A stretch of 62,306 nucleotides of DNA from Fimbriimonas sp. (GTDB taxonomy: Bacteria; Armatimonadota; Fimbriimonadia; Fimbriimonadales; Fimbriimonadaceae), in assembly GCA_029866005.1 (NCBI GenBank), contig JARXAE010000038.1, forward strand, positions 1 to 62,306. The letters are read 5' to 3'. The translations under genes and the position numbers were made by a program. Below, one piece after another: positions 52,241 through 61,443 of the stretch. Numbering within the stretch: the stretch's first letter is position 1; each line of letters begins with the position of its first letter. Under the pieces are notes generated by a model. That model did no database searches. It was given only the letters and a program-made list of their open reading frames with translations, and had not been told where the DNA came from.

Positions 52241-54316
52241 CTACTTCCGCGTTGCGAACCGTTTAACTTTGCGCTTCTCTTGGCCTAATCGGCCGTCACT
52301 GGTTCCTGCGATCTTACGCAGGGACTCAATCTCGTCGCGGACTCGCGCGGCCTTTTCGAACTCCATCGCCTTTGCGAGGTCTTTCATGTCTTTTTCGAGG
52401 GCCGCGATGAGCATGGGAATATCTTCGACCCGGACCGCCGACCCGTCCTGACCGAGCCGTTCTAAAGTGCTCTCTGCATATTGCGACGTCACCTCGGCGA
52501 CTTGGTCGTAGGAGCGAATCGTCTCGCGGACTTCCTTCTTGATCGTGACCGGCGTAATGTTGTGAGTCTCGTTATAGTCCTGTTGAATTTTTCGACGGCG
52601 GTCTGTCTCATCAATTGCCCGCTGCATGGATCCCGTGATGTTATCGGCGTACATCAGGACCTTCCCGCCTACGTTTCGAGCGGCTCGACCGATCGTCTGA
52701 ATCAGTGAGGTTTCGGAGCGCAGGAAACCTTCTTTGTCGGCATCTAGGATGGCGACAAGGGTGACTTCGGGGAGGTCGAGACCTTCTCGGAGGAGGTTAA
52801 CTCCAACGACTACGTCGTAAACACCTAACCGCAGATCTCTCAGAATCTCTGGTCGCTCCAACGAGTGGATGTTCGAGTGAATATAGTTAACTTTAACCCC
52901 TAAATCTTGCAAATATCCGGTGAGATCCTCTGCCATTTTCTTGGTCAAAGTTGTGACCAGCGTTCGGCTTCCTTTCGCGACGACCTGCTGAATCTCAACC
53001 ATGAGATCGTCAATCTGGTTCGCGGTGGGGCGAATCTCGATCTCGGGGTCGACGATGTAGGTCGGACGGATGATCTGCTGGGCAACCGATGCCTGATTTT
53101 CCTTTTCGAACGGCCCCGGAGTGGCAGAGACGAACACGACTTGCGGAACCCGCTCCAAAAACTCGTCAAATTTCAGAGGTCGGTTATCCAGCGCCGATGG
53201 CAATCGGAAACCGTAGTCAACCAGGACCGACTTCCGCTGCTGGTCGCCATTGAACATCGCCCGAATCTGCGGCAACGTCTGGTGGCTCTCGTCGATGAAA
53301 ACGATGGCGTCGGAAGGCAAGAAGTCCAGAAGGGTGTACGGAGCCGTCCCCGGCTGGCGGCCGTCGAAGTAGCGCGAGTAGTTCTCGATTCCGTTGCAGT
53401 ACCCCAGCTCCTTCATCATCTCGATGTCGAATTCGACCCGTTGCCGGATCCGCTGAGCTTCTAGGAGCTTGCCCTGAGACTTGAACAGGGCTTCTTGGGC
53501 ATCCAGCTCTTCCTGAATCTTGACGATGGTTTCCTCCATCTGCTCCCAAGGCGTCACGTAGTGAGTCGCAGGGAAGACGGAGACTTTGGAGGGTTCGTCG
53601 ATGACTTCCTGGGTTAAAGGATCAACCAGTCGAATCCGCTCAATCTGGTCGCCGAAAAACTCAATCCGGGTGACGATCTCCTCATCTTTTGGTTGAATCT
53701 CTAACGTGTCGCCACGCACTCGGAAGGTCCCGCGCTCCAGAACCATGTTGTTTCGAGTGAACTGCATGCCGATGAGCTTCTTCAGGCACGCGTCTAGCTC
53801 AAAGGTCATTCCCGTCTCAAACGTCACCGCCGCATCCACGTAGGTATCCGGTGAGCCAAGACCATAGATACACGAGACGGAAGCGATCACAATGATGTCC
53901 CGCCGCTCTAAAAGCGCCTGGGTCGCGGCGTGTCGCAATCGCTCAATCTCGTCGTTAACGGAGCTGTCTTTCTCGATGTAGAGGTCGCTCGAAGGCACAT
54001 AGGCCTCAGGCTGATAGTAGTCGTAGTAGGAGATGAAATACTGAACTGAGTTGTCCGGGAAGAAAGCCCGGAACTCCTGGCAAAGCTGTGCGGCAAGAGT
54101 CTTGTTGTGCGCCAAGATTAGCGCTGGGCGCTGGGTTTGCTGGATGACGCTCGCCATGGTAAACGTCTTTCCGGTTCCGGTTGCACCCAGCAGAGTCTGG
54201 AATCGATACCCGGACTCCAAGCCGTCGCAGATCGAAGCAATCGCGGTGCCCTGATCTCCCTTCGGCGAAAAGTCATTGCTCAGCACGAGGGGGTTGTCGT
54301 ATTGAACAATATCCAT
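52241..54316 (-). CDS. uvrB: Excinuclease ABC subunit B
   Basis: 691 residues. DNA damage-recognition helicase of nucleotide excision repair. Walker A GATGTGKTFTM (about 43), the beta-hairpin YDYYQPEAYVP, Walker B FIDESHQTLPQ, VSATPGPFE, the helicase motif TIGRAARN, and the C-terminal UVR domain (ALEKDMKDLAKAMEFEKAARVRDEI) are all present. TATAAT lies 6 nt before the ATG with a TTTACG -35 at 18-bp spacing, so the mRNA is probably leaderless. Confidence 0.98.
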   Translation of the reverse strand: MDIVQYDNPLVLSNDFSPKGDQGTAIASICDGLESGYRFQTLLGATGTGKTFTMASVIQQTQRPALILAHNKTLAAQLCQEFRAFFPDNSVQYFISYYDYYQPEAYVPSSDLYIEKDSSVNDEIERLRHAATQALLERRDIIVIASVSCIYGLGSPDTYVDAAVTFETGMTFELDACLKKLIGMQFTRNNMVLERGTFRVRGDTLEIQPKDEEIVTRIEFFGDQIERIRLVDPLTQEVIDEPSKVSVFPATHYVTPWEQMEETIVKIQEELDAQEALFKSQGKLLEAQRIRQRVEFDIEMMKELGYCNGIENYSRYFDGRQPGTAPYTLLDFLPSDAIVFIDESHQTLPQIRAMFNGDQQRKSVLVDYGFRLPSALDNRPLKFDEFLERVPQVVFVSATPGPFEKENQASVAQQIIRPTYIVDPEIEIRPTANQIDDLMVEIQQVVAKGSRTLVTTLTKKMAEDLTGYLQDLGVKVNYIHSNIHSLERPEILRDLRLGVYDVVVGVNLLREGLDLPEVTLVAILDADKEGFLRSETSLIQTIGRAARNVGGKVLMYADNITGSMQRAIDETDRRRKIQQDYNETHNITPVTIKKEVRETIRSYDQVAEVTSQYAESTLERLGQDGSAVRVEDIPMLIAALEKDMKDLAKAMEFEKAARVRDEIESLRKIAGTSDGRLGQEKRKVKRFATRK

Positions 54317-54322
54317 TCTTCT

Positions 54323-54352
54323 ATTATAGACGCCTGTCTAGGTGTTCGTAAA
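54323..54352 (-). promoter_or_regulatory. Promoter of uvrB
   Basis: On the minus strand, TTTACG (54352-54347) and TATAAT (54328-54323) are 18 bp apart. The uvrB ATG starts 6 nt after the -10. Confidence 0.65.
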
Positions 54353-54360
54353 CCGGAAAT

Positions 54361-54858
54361 CTAATCCTCGACACCAACCGCGCGCCGAAACTCCTGAATC
54401 GCCTCTGCAGACTCAAATGCCTTGTACGGCACATAAACTAACCGATACTTCCAGAGTTCGATCACGACGTACTCGACCCGCGCCTTCACATCCCGAATCT
54501 GGTCGCGATGAATGCGATAGTTGAACTCCAATGGATCGGTGACAAAGTAGACATGCTCGCCTTCACAGACCATTTTTGTCGGCAAAATCGCTCGTCTTGA
54601 GGCTTTTGTGGTGATAAGGATGGACCTTGCCGGAATGCTGATCGGCCAGAGAATCATCATCATCCCGAGGCCCTTGTAGAGGTTCCCCGAGAACAGCGAA
54701 AAGATCAAAAGTCCAGTGATCGGAATCGAGATAAAGAACGGCCAGAATCGACGTGCGTACTCAAATCCCGTCCAGTACGCGAGTTGCGACCGGGAAACGC
54801 TGTAGATAGTTGTCTCGATTCGCTTCAAGCCGTCCTCATTATGTAAGATGGAGGGCAT
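54361..54858 (-). CDS. Small membrane protein, YcxB-like C-terminus
   Basis: 165 residues with two adjacent membrane helices (about 40-80), flanked by a soluble N-terminus and a C-terminal beta-rich domain ending in VYVPYKAFESAEAIQEFRR, similar to YcxB-like proteins. ATG 54858 is inside the first codons of the divergent enoyl-CoA hydratase gene. An in-frame TTG at 54828, preceded by GAGG, may be the true start. Function unknown. Confidence 0.65.
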   Translation of the reverse strand: MPSILHNEDGLKRIETTIYSVSRSQLAYWTGFEYARRFWPFFISIPITGLLIFSLFSGNLYKGLGMMMILWPISIPARSILITTKASRRAILPTKMVCEGEHVYFVTDPLEFNYRIHRDQIRDVKARVEYVVIELWKYRLVYVPYKAFESAEAIQEFRRAVGVED

Positions 54859-55624
54859 GATAAAAGTGGATCGTCACGGCCCGGTACTGCGGGTTCAACT
54901 TAACCGGCCCGAGGTGCGAAACGCACTCAATGACGACCTGATTGGAGCCTTGTATCAGGTCTTCACGACGGTCTCAACCGATATTCGAGCGATCATTCTC
55001 GGCGGAGAGGGCCCGGCATTCTGCGCCGGTGGTGATCTGGATTGGATGCGAAAAGCCGCCGCTTACACCGAGGAAGAAAACAAGCGGGACGCCACGTTGG
55101 TCAGCAAGCTCTGGGCGGCAGTGCAGAACTGCCATGCGTTTACGCTCGCGAATGTCCACGGAGCCGCCATGGGCGGTGGGTCGGGGCTGGTGGCGTGCTG
55201 CGATATGGCGATTGCTACCGAAGACTCGAAGTTTGCGTTCAGCGAAGTCAAATTGGGTTTGATTCCGGCGACGATTGGGCCGTTTGTGGTTGACAAGATT
55301 GGCAAGGGTCATGCCCGGGCACTGTTCGCGACAGGGGAAGTCTTTTCTGCCCAGCGAGCCTACGAAATAGGATTAGTTCACGAGGTGGTCGCCTCCAAGG
55401 ATAAGGAAGCGCTGATCACCAAAAAGCTCCGGCACGTCCTCTCGGCGGGACCGAAGGCGGTCGCCGGGTCGAAGAAGCTGGTTCTCGACATGCCACTCAG
55501 CTATGAGGAAACGGCAGCCAGGCTGGCGGCTTTTCGGGCTTCGGAAGAGGGCCAAGAAGGTTTGGCGGCGTTTTTGGAGAAACGGACAGCGAGTTTTGTC
55601 GAGCAGGTTCCGGAAGTGGAGTAG
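54857..55624 (+). CDS. Enoyl-CoA hydratase/isomerase family protein (methylglutaconyl-CoA hydratase-like)
   Basis: 255 residues from ATG 54857, which has TAAGAT 7 nt upstream; an ATG at 54848 would add three residues. Crotonase fold: FCAGGDLDWMRK and HGAAMGGGSGLV form the oxyanion hole, and FSEVKLGLIPATI carries the catalytic Glu. The DLDWM element is common in methylglutaconyl-CoA hydratases of leucine breakdown, but other enoyl-CoAs are possible. The 5' end overlaps the divergent membrane protein gene by a few bases. It is followed by rplA with its own promoter. Confidence 0.88.
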   Translation: MIKVDRHGPVLRVQLNRPEVRNALNDDLIGALYQVFTTVSTDIRAIILGGEGPAFCAGGDLDWMRKAAAYTEEENKRDATLVSKLWAAVQNCHAFTLANVHGAAMGGGSGLVACCDMAIATEDSKFAFSEVKLGLIPATIGPFVVDKIGKGHARALFATGEVFSAQRAYEIGLVHEVVASKDKEALITKKLRHVLSAGPKAVAGSKKLVLDMPLSYEETAARLAAFRASEEGQEGLAAFLEKRTASFVEQVPEVE

Positions 55625-55625
55625 G

Positions 55626-55631
55626 TATACT
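55626..55631 (+). promoter_or_regulatory. -10 element of rplA
   Basis: TATACT starts 2 nt after the enoyl-CoA hydratase stop codon. It would start transcription about 55638, just upstream of the L1 leader hairpin. Confidence 0.6.
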
Positions 55632-55644
55632 CTGAAGTTCGAAC

Positions 55645-55675
55645 CGTGGGAGGTCTTCGGGCCGCCTGAACCACG
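55645..55675 (+). promoter_or_regulatory. Putative ribosomal protein L1 autoregulatory leader
   Basis: Outer stem CGTGG (55645-55649) with CCACG (55671-55675). Inner stem GGTC (55652-55655) with GGCC (55660-55663), capped by a C(UUCG)G tetraloop. An asymmetric internal loop (GA opposite GCCTGAA) separates them. The GTGGGAGG...AACCAC pattern resembles L1-binding mRNA sites that mimic the 23S L1 stalk. GAGGTG follows directly as the SD for rplA. Confidence 0.6.
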
Positions 55676-55686
55676 AGGTGATTCCA

Positions 55687-56406
55687 TTGCGAAAGAACGT
55701 TAAAAAGAACCTGCACTCGCCACGCTATGTGGCCATCGCCGCTACCGTCGACAAAGACACTCTCGTCACCGTTGAAGAAGCTCTAGCCCAGGTCAAGAAG
55801 ACCGCTAACGCGAAGTTTATCGAGTCTGTTGACATGGCAATTGTCCTCGGCGTCGATCCTCGAAAGAGCGACCAGAACGTCCGCGGCCTTACCCAGCTTC
55901 CGCACGGAACCGGTAAGAAGCGAACCGTCGCCGTCCTTGCAAAGGGAGATGCAGCTGCTGATGCTGAGAAGGCAGGCGCAGACGTCGTCGGAGCTGACGA
56001 CCTGATCGCGAAGATCCAGGGCGGATTCAAGGATTTTGATGTCATCCTGGCAACCGAAGATATGGCCCCGCAGATCGGAAAGATCGGTCGAGCCCTCGGA
56101 CCCAAGACCCCGAACAAGCGAAACGGAACCGTCACCAACAACATTGCAACCGCCGTCAAGGAAATCAAGGCTGCAACCCGTGTTGAGTACCGGACCGACA
56201 AAGCTGGCGTCGTTCACATGTGCCTCGGTAAGGTCAACTTCACCGACGAGCAACTGATCGAGAACTTCAAGGCTGGCTTCGGTGCCGTCCTTCGCGCAAA
56301 GCCTGCAAGCTCCAAGGGTAAGTACATCAAGTCGCTCACCCTCAGCGCAACCATGGGCCCCGGTATCGCTCTCGATACCACCCTTGCATCCAAGTTCGCT
56401 GGTTAA
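55687..56406 (+). CDS. rplA: 50S ribosomal protein L1
   Basis: 239 residues from TTG 55687, favoured over GTG 55678 because GAGGTG lies 6 nt upstream and MRKNVKKN fits a basic N-terminus. KFIESVDMAIVLGVDPRKSDQNVRG, LPHGTGK and GRALGPKTPNKRNGTV are diagnostic. It binds the mobile L1 stalk of 23S rRNA and represses its own translation in many bacteria. Here it stands alone: rplK is not upstream, yet the leader hairpin is kept. A strong terminator follows. Confidence 0.96.
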   Translation: MRKNVKKNLHSPRYVAIAATVDKDTLVTVEEALAQVKKTANAKFIESVDMAIVLGVDPRKSDQNVRGLTQLPHGTGKKRTVAVLAKGDAAADAEKAGADVVGADDLIAKIQGGFKDFDVILATEDMAPQIGKIGRALGPKTPNKRNGTVTNNIATAVKEIKAATRVEYRTDKAGVVHMCLGKVNFTDEQLIENFKAGFGAVLRAKPASSKGKYIKSLTLSATMGPGIALDTTLASKFAG

Positions 56407-56424
56407 GGCCAAGTCAACACTTCC

Positions 56425-56460
56425 AAACGGCTTCCTCATATCGAGGAAGCCGTTTTTGTT
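56425..56460 (+). terminator. Intrinsic terminator of rplA
   Basis: AAACGGCTTCCTC (56425-56437) pairs perfectly over 13 bp with GAGGAAGCCGTTT (56443-56455), 5-nt loop, then TTGTT. Confidence 0.93.
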
Positions 56461-56479
56461 TGCGTGATATGCTTGTGCA

Positions 56480-56998
56480 ATGAGCGAACAAGAGATCCCC
56501 GAGGAAGATATGCCGGGTCCAACGCATCCAACCCCACACCACGCATGGCTGCATCATTTGGTTGGTGAATGGAAGACCGAGCCCGCACCGAATGAGGACG
56601 GTACCCCCGACGAGTTCAGTGGCTCCGGGCACGAATCTTACAAGATGTTTGGCGACCTCTGGGTGCTTGGCGAAGGCGAAATCACTTTTCCGGACGGTAG
56701 CCAAATGCTCAGCCGAATGGGGCTTGGCTACGACGTCAGCTATAGCGAATACCGGGCCTTCTGGGTTGCCACGGTGTCATCGCACCTGTGGAAATACACC
56801 TGCGAGCTGAGTGACGACCACAAAATCCTCACAATGAATTGCGAAGGGCCCGACATGATGGGCGACGCTCCAAGTGCGCTCTACCGAGACATCATCGAAA
56901 TCATTGATGAAGACCACCGTACCCACACCTCGACGATGCAAGACAAAGATGGGAACTGGACGCAGTATATGAAGAACTACTACACCCGAGTCAAATGA
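56480..56998 (+). CDS. DUF1579 family protein
   Basis: 172 residues, soluble. HHAWLHHLVGEWKTE near residue 22 and FGDLWVLGEGE, AFWVATVSSHLW are typical of the DUF1579 family (small beta-rich proteins of unknown function, often called heat-shock or lipocalin-like). TATGCT ends 6 nt before the ATG without SD, so leaderless translation is likely. The stop overlaps the phosphatase gene by ATGA. Confidence 0.88.
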   Translation: MSEQEIPEEDMPGPTHPTPHHAWLHHLVGEWKTEPAPNEDGTPDEFSGSGHESYKMFGDLWVLGEGEITFPDGSQMLSRMGLGYDVSYSEYRAFWVATVSSHLWKYTCELSDDHKILTMNCEGPDMMGDAPSALYRDIIEIIDEDHRTHTSTMQDKDGNWTQYMKNYYTRVK

Positions 56999-58371
56999 TG
57001 CTAACTGCTCTCATCCTCGCTCAAGGCTCCGGACCATTACTCGCGACCGGTTCATTCCTGCATTACCCCTATGTCCAAATTGGGCGCCCAGAAAAGGTCG
57101 CAAATGAACTTACGCTGATGTGGCAAGCTCCCATCGAACGTGGAAGGTGGGAGGTTCGCTACCAGTCCTCGAGAGGAATCATAACAAACTTGGCGGAGTT
57201 CAACCGTGTGGATACCACTTCTCCGGGATTTCTCAACTTTCACACCGAGCTAACTTCACTCGCCCCCGGAAAGCCCTTCAAATACGAAGTCTGGAAAGAC
57301 GGCAACAAGGTCTTCGAAGCCAAGGCCAAAGCGCCGGTTCAACCAAAGCAAAAGTGGCGGTTGGTTGCCTTCGGCGATTGTGGGCGCGGCACCGCTGAGC
57401 AAGCCAAGGTCTCGTACCGAGCTTCACAGGTCAACGGGGATGCGGTTCTCGTCACCGGCGATATTGTCTACGACCTCGGTCGAGTCTCTGAGTACGAAAC
57501 TAAGTTCTGGACCTACTACAACGGCAGCGTAACGAGTCCTGAGAGAGGATCGCAAATGATGCGCTCAATCCCGTTCCTTCCTGTTCTGGGCAACCACGAC
57601 ATGGCATCAAATGACCTCACCCGGTACCCCGATGGTCTCGCCTATTTCTACTTCTACCGCGTTCCGCTTAACGGTCCTAAACTGGCTCCCGATAGCCCGC
57701 TGACTCCCAACGCAAAGGGAACTGGTCTGAACAACTTCCTCTCTGCGGCTGGAGAAAACTATCCGCAAACCGCCAACTACTCGTTCGATTATGGCAACGC
57801 TCACTTCGTTGTCCTCAACTCAAATCCAAACGTCAATTGGACAACTCCCGAACTTGTCGACTGGCTGAAGAAGGACCTTGAAAGTGCAGACCCCAAGAAG
57901 TGGAGAATTGTCAGCTACCACCACCCCGAGTTCCAAAGCAGCAAGGTCCACGCAACCGACCGTTGGATGCGCGTCCTATCCGATCTCCTTGTGAAGTGCA
58001 AAGTTGACCTTGTGCTGAACGGTCACGTCCACAACTATCAGCGCACAAAGCCAATCGACCTCTCTTTCAAACCGCTATTGAGTACTTCGCTCAACGCCAA
58101 TGACTGGAAGGTTGACCAAGCCTTTAACGGCTCCACTGTGACCAAAACCGACGGAGTGATCCGAATCGTCACCGGCGGTGGAGGTGCCCCACTCTACAAC
58201 CCCGAACTCGAGCCAACCCCCGACAAGTGGCTCCCCTTCACCGAGAAGTATCACGTCCAATACTCTTTCTCTCAGCTCGACTTCGAAGGTGACAAACTCA
58301 ACTTCAAGCAAATCGACCTGGAAGGGAAGCTCTTGGACTCGTTTTTGTTGACAAGAAAGCCCAAAAACTAG
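56995..58371 (+). CDS. Purple acid phosphatase-like metallophosphoesterase, exported
   Basis: 458 residues. A short hydrophobic N-terminus (MLTALILAQGSG) suggests secretion. Residues ~20-115 form a fibronectin III-like domain. The metallophosphatase domain has AFGDCGRG, VTGDIVYDLG, LGNHDMA, YHHPEF and LNGHVHNYQRT, the full set of metal ligands of the family. It hydrolyses phosphomonoesters or related substrates outside the cytosol. It is coupled by ATGA to the DUF1579 gene. Confidence 0.92.
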   Translation: MMLTALILAQGSGPLLATGSFLHYPYVQIGRPEKVANELTLMWQAPIERGRWEVRYQSSRGIITNLAEFNRVDTTSPGFLNFHTELTSLAPGKPFKYEVWKDGNKVFEAKAKAPVQPKQKWRLVAFGDCGRGTAEQAKVSYRASQVNGDAVLVTGDIVYDLGRVSEYETKFWTYYNGSVTSPERGSQMMRSIPFLPVLGNHDMASNDLTRYPDGLAYFYFYRVPLNGPKLAPDSPLTPNAKGTGLNNFLSAAGENYPQTANYSFDYGNAHFVVLNSNPNVNWTTPELVDWLKKDLESADPKKWRIVSYHHPEFQSSKVHATDRWMRVLSDLLVKCKVDLVLNGHVHNYQRTKPIDLSFKPLLSTSLNANDWKVDQAFNGSTVTKTDGVIRIVTGGGGAPLYNPELEPTPDKWLPFTEKYHVQYSFSQLDFEGDKLNFKQIDLEGKLLDSFLLTRKPKN

Positions 58372-58415
58372 CCTGAGCCCCCCAGCTATTAGCTATGCTA
58401 GAACCGAAACGCCCG

Positions 58416-61298
58416 ATGAAGAGTGTTAGAATTGTCGTCTCCATTGCCTCGCTGACCTTGCTTGCTGCCGGTGTCGTATTTGCGCCTGCTCAAAAGGCTA
58501 CCAAAGCCCCGAAGAGAATCGACTTCAATAAAGACATTCGGCCAATCCTCAGCGAAAACTGCTTCAAATGCCACGGTCCTGATGCAAAGTTCATCAAGGG
58601 TGACCTGCGTCTCAGCGACGAGAAGGACGCCAAGAAAGATCGCGACGGCGAGTTCGCGATTCTTCCGGGGAATGCCAAAGATTCGCTTGTCATTCAAAGA
58701 GCAGTCAGCAAAGAAAAGTTTGCGCAGATGCCTCCACCTGATTCGGGCCTTCCTCGACTCAATGCCGCTCAGGTCAAGCTTCTCTCCGATTGGATCAACC
58801 AGGGCGGAAAATACGAAAAGCATTGGGCACTCGTTCCACCGAAGTCGACCGAGCTACCAGCGGTCAAAGACCAGAAATGGGTTCGAAATGAGATTGACCG
58901 ATATGTTCTCGCAAAGATGGAAGAAAAGGGTCTCAAACCAGCCCCAGAGGCAGATCGCGCGACCCTCCTTCGCCGGGCTGCACTGACTTTAACTGGGCTC
59001 CCCCCAACCACGGAAGAACTCAACTTATTCCTCAGCGACGAGCAACCCGATGCCTACGAAAACGCAATCGATCGACTCTTGGCAAGTCAGCGCTACGGAG
59101 AAAACCAAGCTCGTTACTGGTTAGACGCCGTCCGATACGGCGACACCCACGGACTCCACCTCGACAACGAGCGAAGTGTCTATCCCTACCGTGACTGGGT
59201 CGTCAACGCTTTCAATAAAGATCTGAGTTTCGACAAATTCACCCTCTGGCAACTTGCGGGCGACATGCTCCCGAATCCGACTCGTGAGATGAAGGTCGCT
59301 ACCGGTTACGTTCGAATGAACCCAACCACCGCCGAAGGCGGAGCGATCGAGGAAGAGTTCCTCGTCAAAAACACTTTTGACCGGGTTGATACCACCTCAA
59401 CCGTTTTCCTTGGACTCACTGTGGGGTGCGCCAAGTGCCACGACCACAAATACGACCCCATCAGCCAGAAGGACTATTACGGTCTCTTCGCCTTCTTCAA
59501 CTCAACGAAGGACGCGCCGCTTGACAGCAATGATCTCGCCCCTCCTCCCGTCATTGCTGATCCAACCCCCGAGCAAGAAATCGTCCTGACTCAAGCCGCA
59601 AACAGAATTGCCGAGCTTGAGAAGGCGACAAACGTCGGATCCGCGAAGCGCTGGATTGAGACCAGCTCTCCTCCCGTGGTGGCCGTCGGTAACTGGGAAA
59701 TCGCAGGTCCATTCCCTCATAAGACCTTCAATGAAGCATTCGAGTTTGATGACAAACCAACTGACTGGAAACCTCTCAAGCTCGAACTCGGAAAGGCGCT
59801 GAGCACGGTAAAGGTAAACATTGGTAGTGCCTACCACCGAACCACCTTGACCGCCGAAACCGACCAGGAAGCCGACCTCTCCATCGGTAGCGATGACGGT
59901 GTAAAAGTCTGGCTAAATGGAGCTCAGATCCACAGTAACCCCGCGCAGCGAGGAGTGGAGCAAGCCACCGATCTGGTCAAGGTCCGACTTAAAAAAGGCG
60001 AGAACCAGCTGGTCATCAAAGTCACCAACGGCGGGGGAGCCGATGGCATTCGCTTTAACATCGGAAGCGAGGCGCAAACCAAGCTCGCTATCGCTTTGAA
60101 GACCGGGAAATCTGAGGAGATCGTACGCGCTTACCTCGCTTACGGCCCTGAGACCACCGTTTCTAAGCAGTACCGCACAACCGTCGCCGACAAGATAAAG
60201 CTTGAAGCCCAAGTCCCACGCACACTCATCGCCGAGGAAATGGATAAGCCCCGTCCGGCGTACCTCCTGAACCGAGGCGAGTACGACCAGCGCGGTGCGC
60301 AGGTTGCGCGAACGCTCCCCGGTGTGTTCGAGACCAAGCTCCCCGATTCGAACCGTCTGGGGTTAGCCAAATGGCTCATCGATGAGAAAAATCCTCTCAC
60401 CAACCGGGTCTTCGTGAACCGCATCTGGCAGCAACACTTTGGAACCGGGCTCGTCAAAACCGCCGAAGATTTCGGCAACCAAGGAGACTGGCCATCTAAC
60501 CCTGAGCTCCTCGACTACCTGGCGATTCGATTCCGCAAGGACGGATTTAGTCTCAAGAAGCTCCACAGACTTCTTCTCACTAGCGCTGCATTCCGTCAGT
60601 CATCCCAAGTGAGTCCCGAAAAGCTACAAAAAGACCCCGAAAATCGACTCATCAGCCGTGGTCCCCGCTTCCGACTCGACGCCGAAGTTCTTCGCGATCA
60701 AGTACTCCAAGCGAGTGGCTTGCTCGTCCAGCGAAAGGGCGGACACGGTTTCAAACCCTACCAGCCCGCCGGACTCTGGGAAGATGTCGCCTTCCCCGGC
60801 TCGAACACCGCCCGATACACCCAAGATACCGACGCCGGAATCTATCGTCGCACCCTCTATCTGTTTTGGAAGCGAACTTCGCCCCACCCGGTGATGAGCA
60901 CCTTCGACGCGCCCACCCGCGAAGCCTGCGTGGTGCGTCGGTCCATTACCAACACGCCCCTCCAAGCTCTCACCACCATGAACGAGCCGGCCTTCTTTGA
61001 AGCCGCACGTAAGTTTGGCGAGAAAATTGTGGCGACCAAACCGACCGATGAAAGTCGCCTCGACTTCGCCTTCCGAACCGCGCTGAGCCGTAAGCCCTCC
61101 GAAAAGGAAAAGACGATCCTCATGGGAAGCCTTAAGCGGTATCAGAAGATGTTCTCCGACCGCCCTCAAGACGCAGCCGGAGTCATCCAGATCGGGTTGG
61201 CACCTGTCGACCGGAAGCAAGACTTTGTCGACCAAGCCGCCTGGAGTCTGATCGCTTCGACCCTCTTTAACCTCGACGAATTCCTCTCACAACACTAA
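58416..61298 (+). CDS. DUF1549/DUF1553 protein with cytochrome c-like (PSCyt1) domain
   Basis: 960 residues from ATG 58416. The in-frame ATG at 58395 lies inside the -10-like TATGCT and is rejected. A signal peptide (VSIASLTLLAAGVVFAPAQ) is followed by a PSCyt1 domain with ENCFKCHGPDA and QMPPPDSGLP, then DUF1549 with a second heme-like VGCAKCHDHKYDPI, a ~150-residue beta-sandwich insert, and DUF1553 to the C-terminus. Such proteins abound in Planctomycetes and Armatimonadota and are predicted exported, heme-bearing and linked to polysaccharide or sulfatase systems; their biochemistry is poorly known. The next gene is a close tandem paralogue. Confidence 0.88.
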   Translation: MKSVRIVVSIASLTLLAAGVVFAPAQKATKAPKRIDFNKDIRPILSENCFKCHGPDAKFIKGDLRLSDEKDAKKDRDGEFAILPGNAKDSLVIQRAVSKEKFAQMPPPDSGLPRLNAAQVKLLSDWINQGGKYEKHWALVPPKSTELPAVKDQKWVRNEIDRYVLAKMEEKGLKPAPEADRATLLRRAALTLTGLPPTTEELNLFLSDEQPDAYENAIDRLLASQRYGENQARYWLDAVRYGDTHGLHLDNERSVYPYRDWVVNAFNKDLSFDKFTLWQLAGDMLPNPTREMKVATGYVRMNPTTAEGGAIEEEFLVKNTFDRVDTTSTVFLGLTVGCAKCHDHKYDPISQKDYYGLFAFFNSTKDAPLDSNDLAPPPVIADPTPEQEIVLTQAANRIAELEKATNVGSAKRWIETSSPPVVAVGNWEIAGPFPHKTFNEAFEFDDKPTDWKPLKLELGKALSTVKVNIGSAYHRTTLTAETDQEADLSIGSDDGVKVWLNGAQIHSNPAQRGVEQATDLVKVRLKKGENQLVIKVTNGGGADGIRFNIGSEAQTKLAIALKTGKSEEIVRAYLAYGPETTVSKQYRTTVADKIKLEAQVPRTLIAEEMDKPRPAYLLNRGEYDQRGAQVARTLPGVFETKLPDSNRLGLAKWLIDEKNPLTNRVFVNRIWQQHFGTGLVKTAEDFGNQGDWPSNPELLDYLAIRFRKDGFSLKKLHRLLLTSAAFRQSSQVSPEKLQKDPENRLISRGPRFRLDAEVLRDQVLQASGLLVQRKGGHGFKPYQPAGLWEDVAFPGSNTARYTQDTDAGIYRRTLYLFWKRTSPHPVMSTFDAPTREACVVRRSITNTPLQALTTMNEPAFFEAARKFGEKIVATKPTDESRLDFAFRTALSRKPSEKEKTILMGSLKRYQKMFSDRPQDAAGVIQIGLAPVDRKQDFVDQAAWSLIASTLFNLDEFLSQH

Positions 61299-61443
61299 TG
61301 TGCGATGAGCCCGTCGGCGATGAGCAGGGAAGAACAATCTTCTCTGAAGAGCGACTCGACCCAAGTCGAATAATCCATGCGATCAGACCAAAAGCCAGCC
61401 GAATCTAACGAAAAATTCGCTATGCTAGAAATGAAAACGCCCA

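Noticed and set aside
58395-58415. Upstream ATG as the start of the first DUF1549/DUF1553 gene
   Set aside because: The ATG is part of the TATGCT -10-like box, and in the paralogue at 61422 the same ATG leads to an in-frame stop, so ATG 58416 is better.
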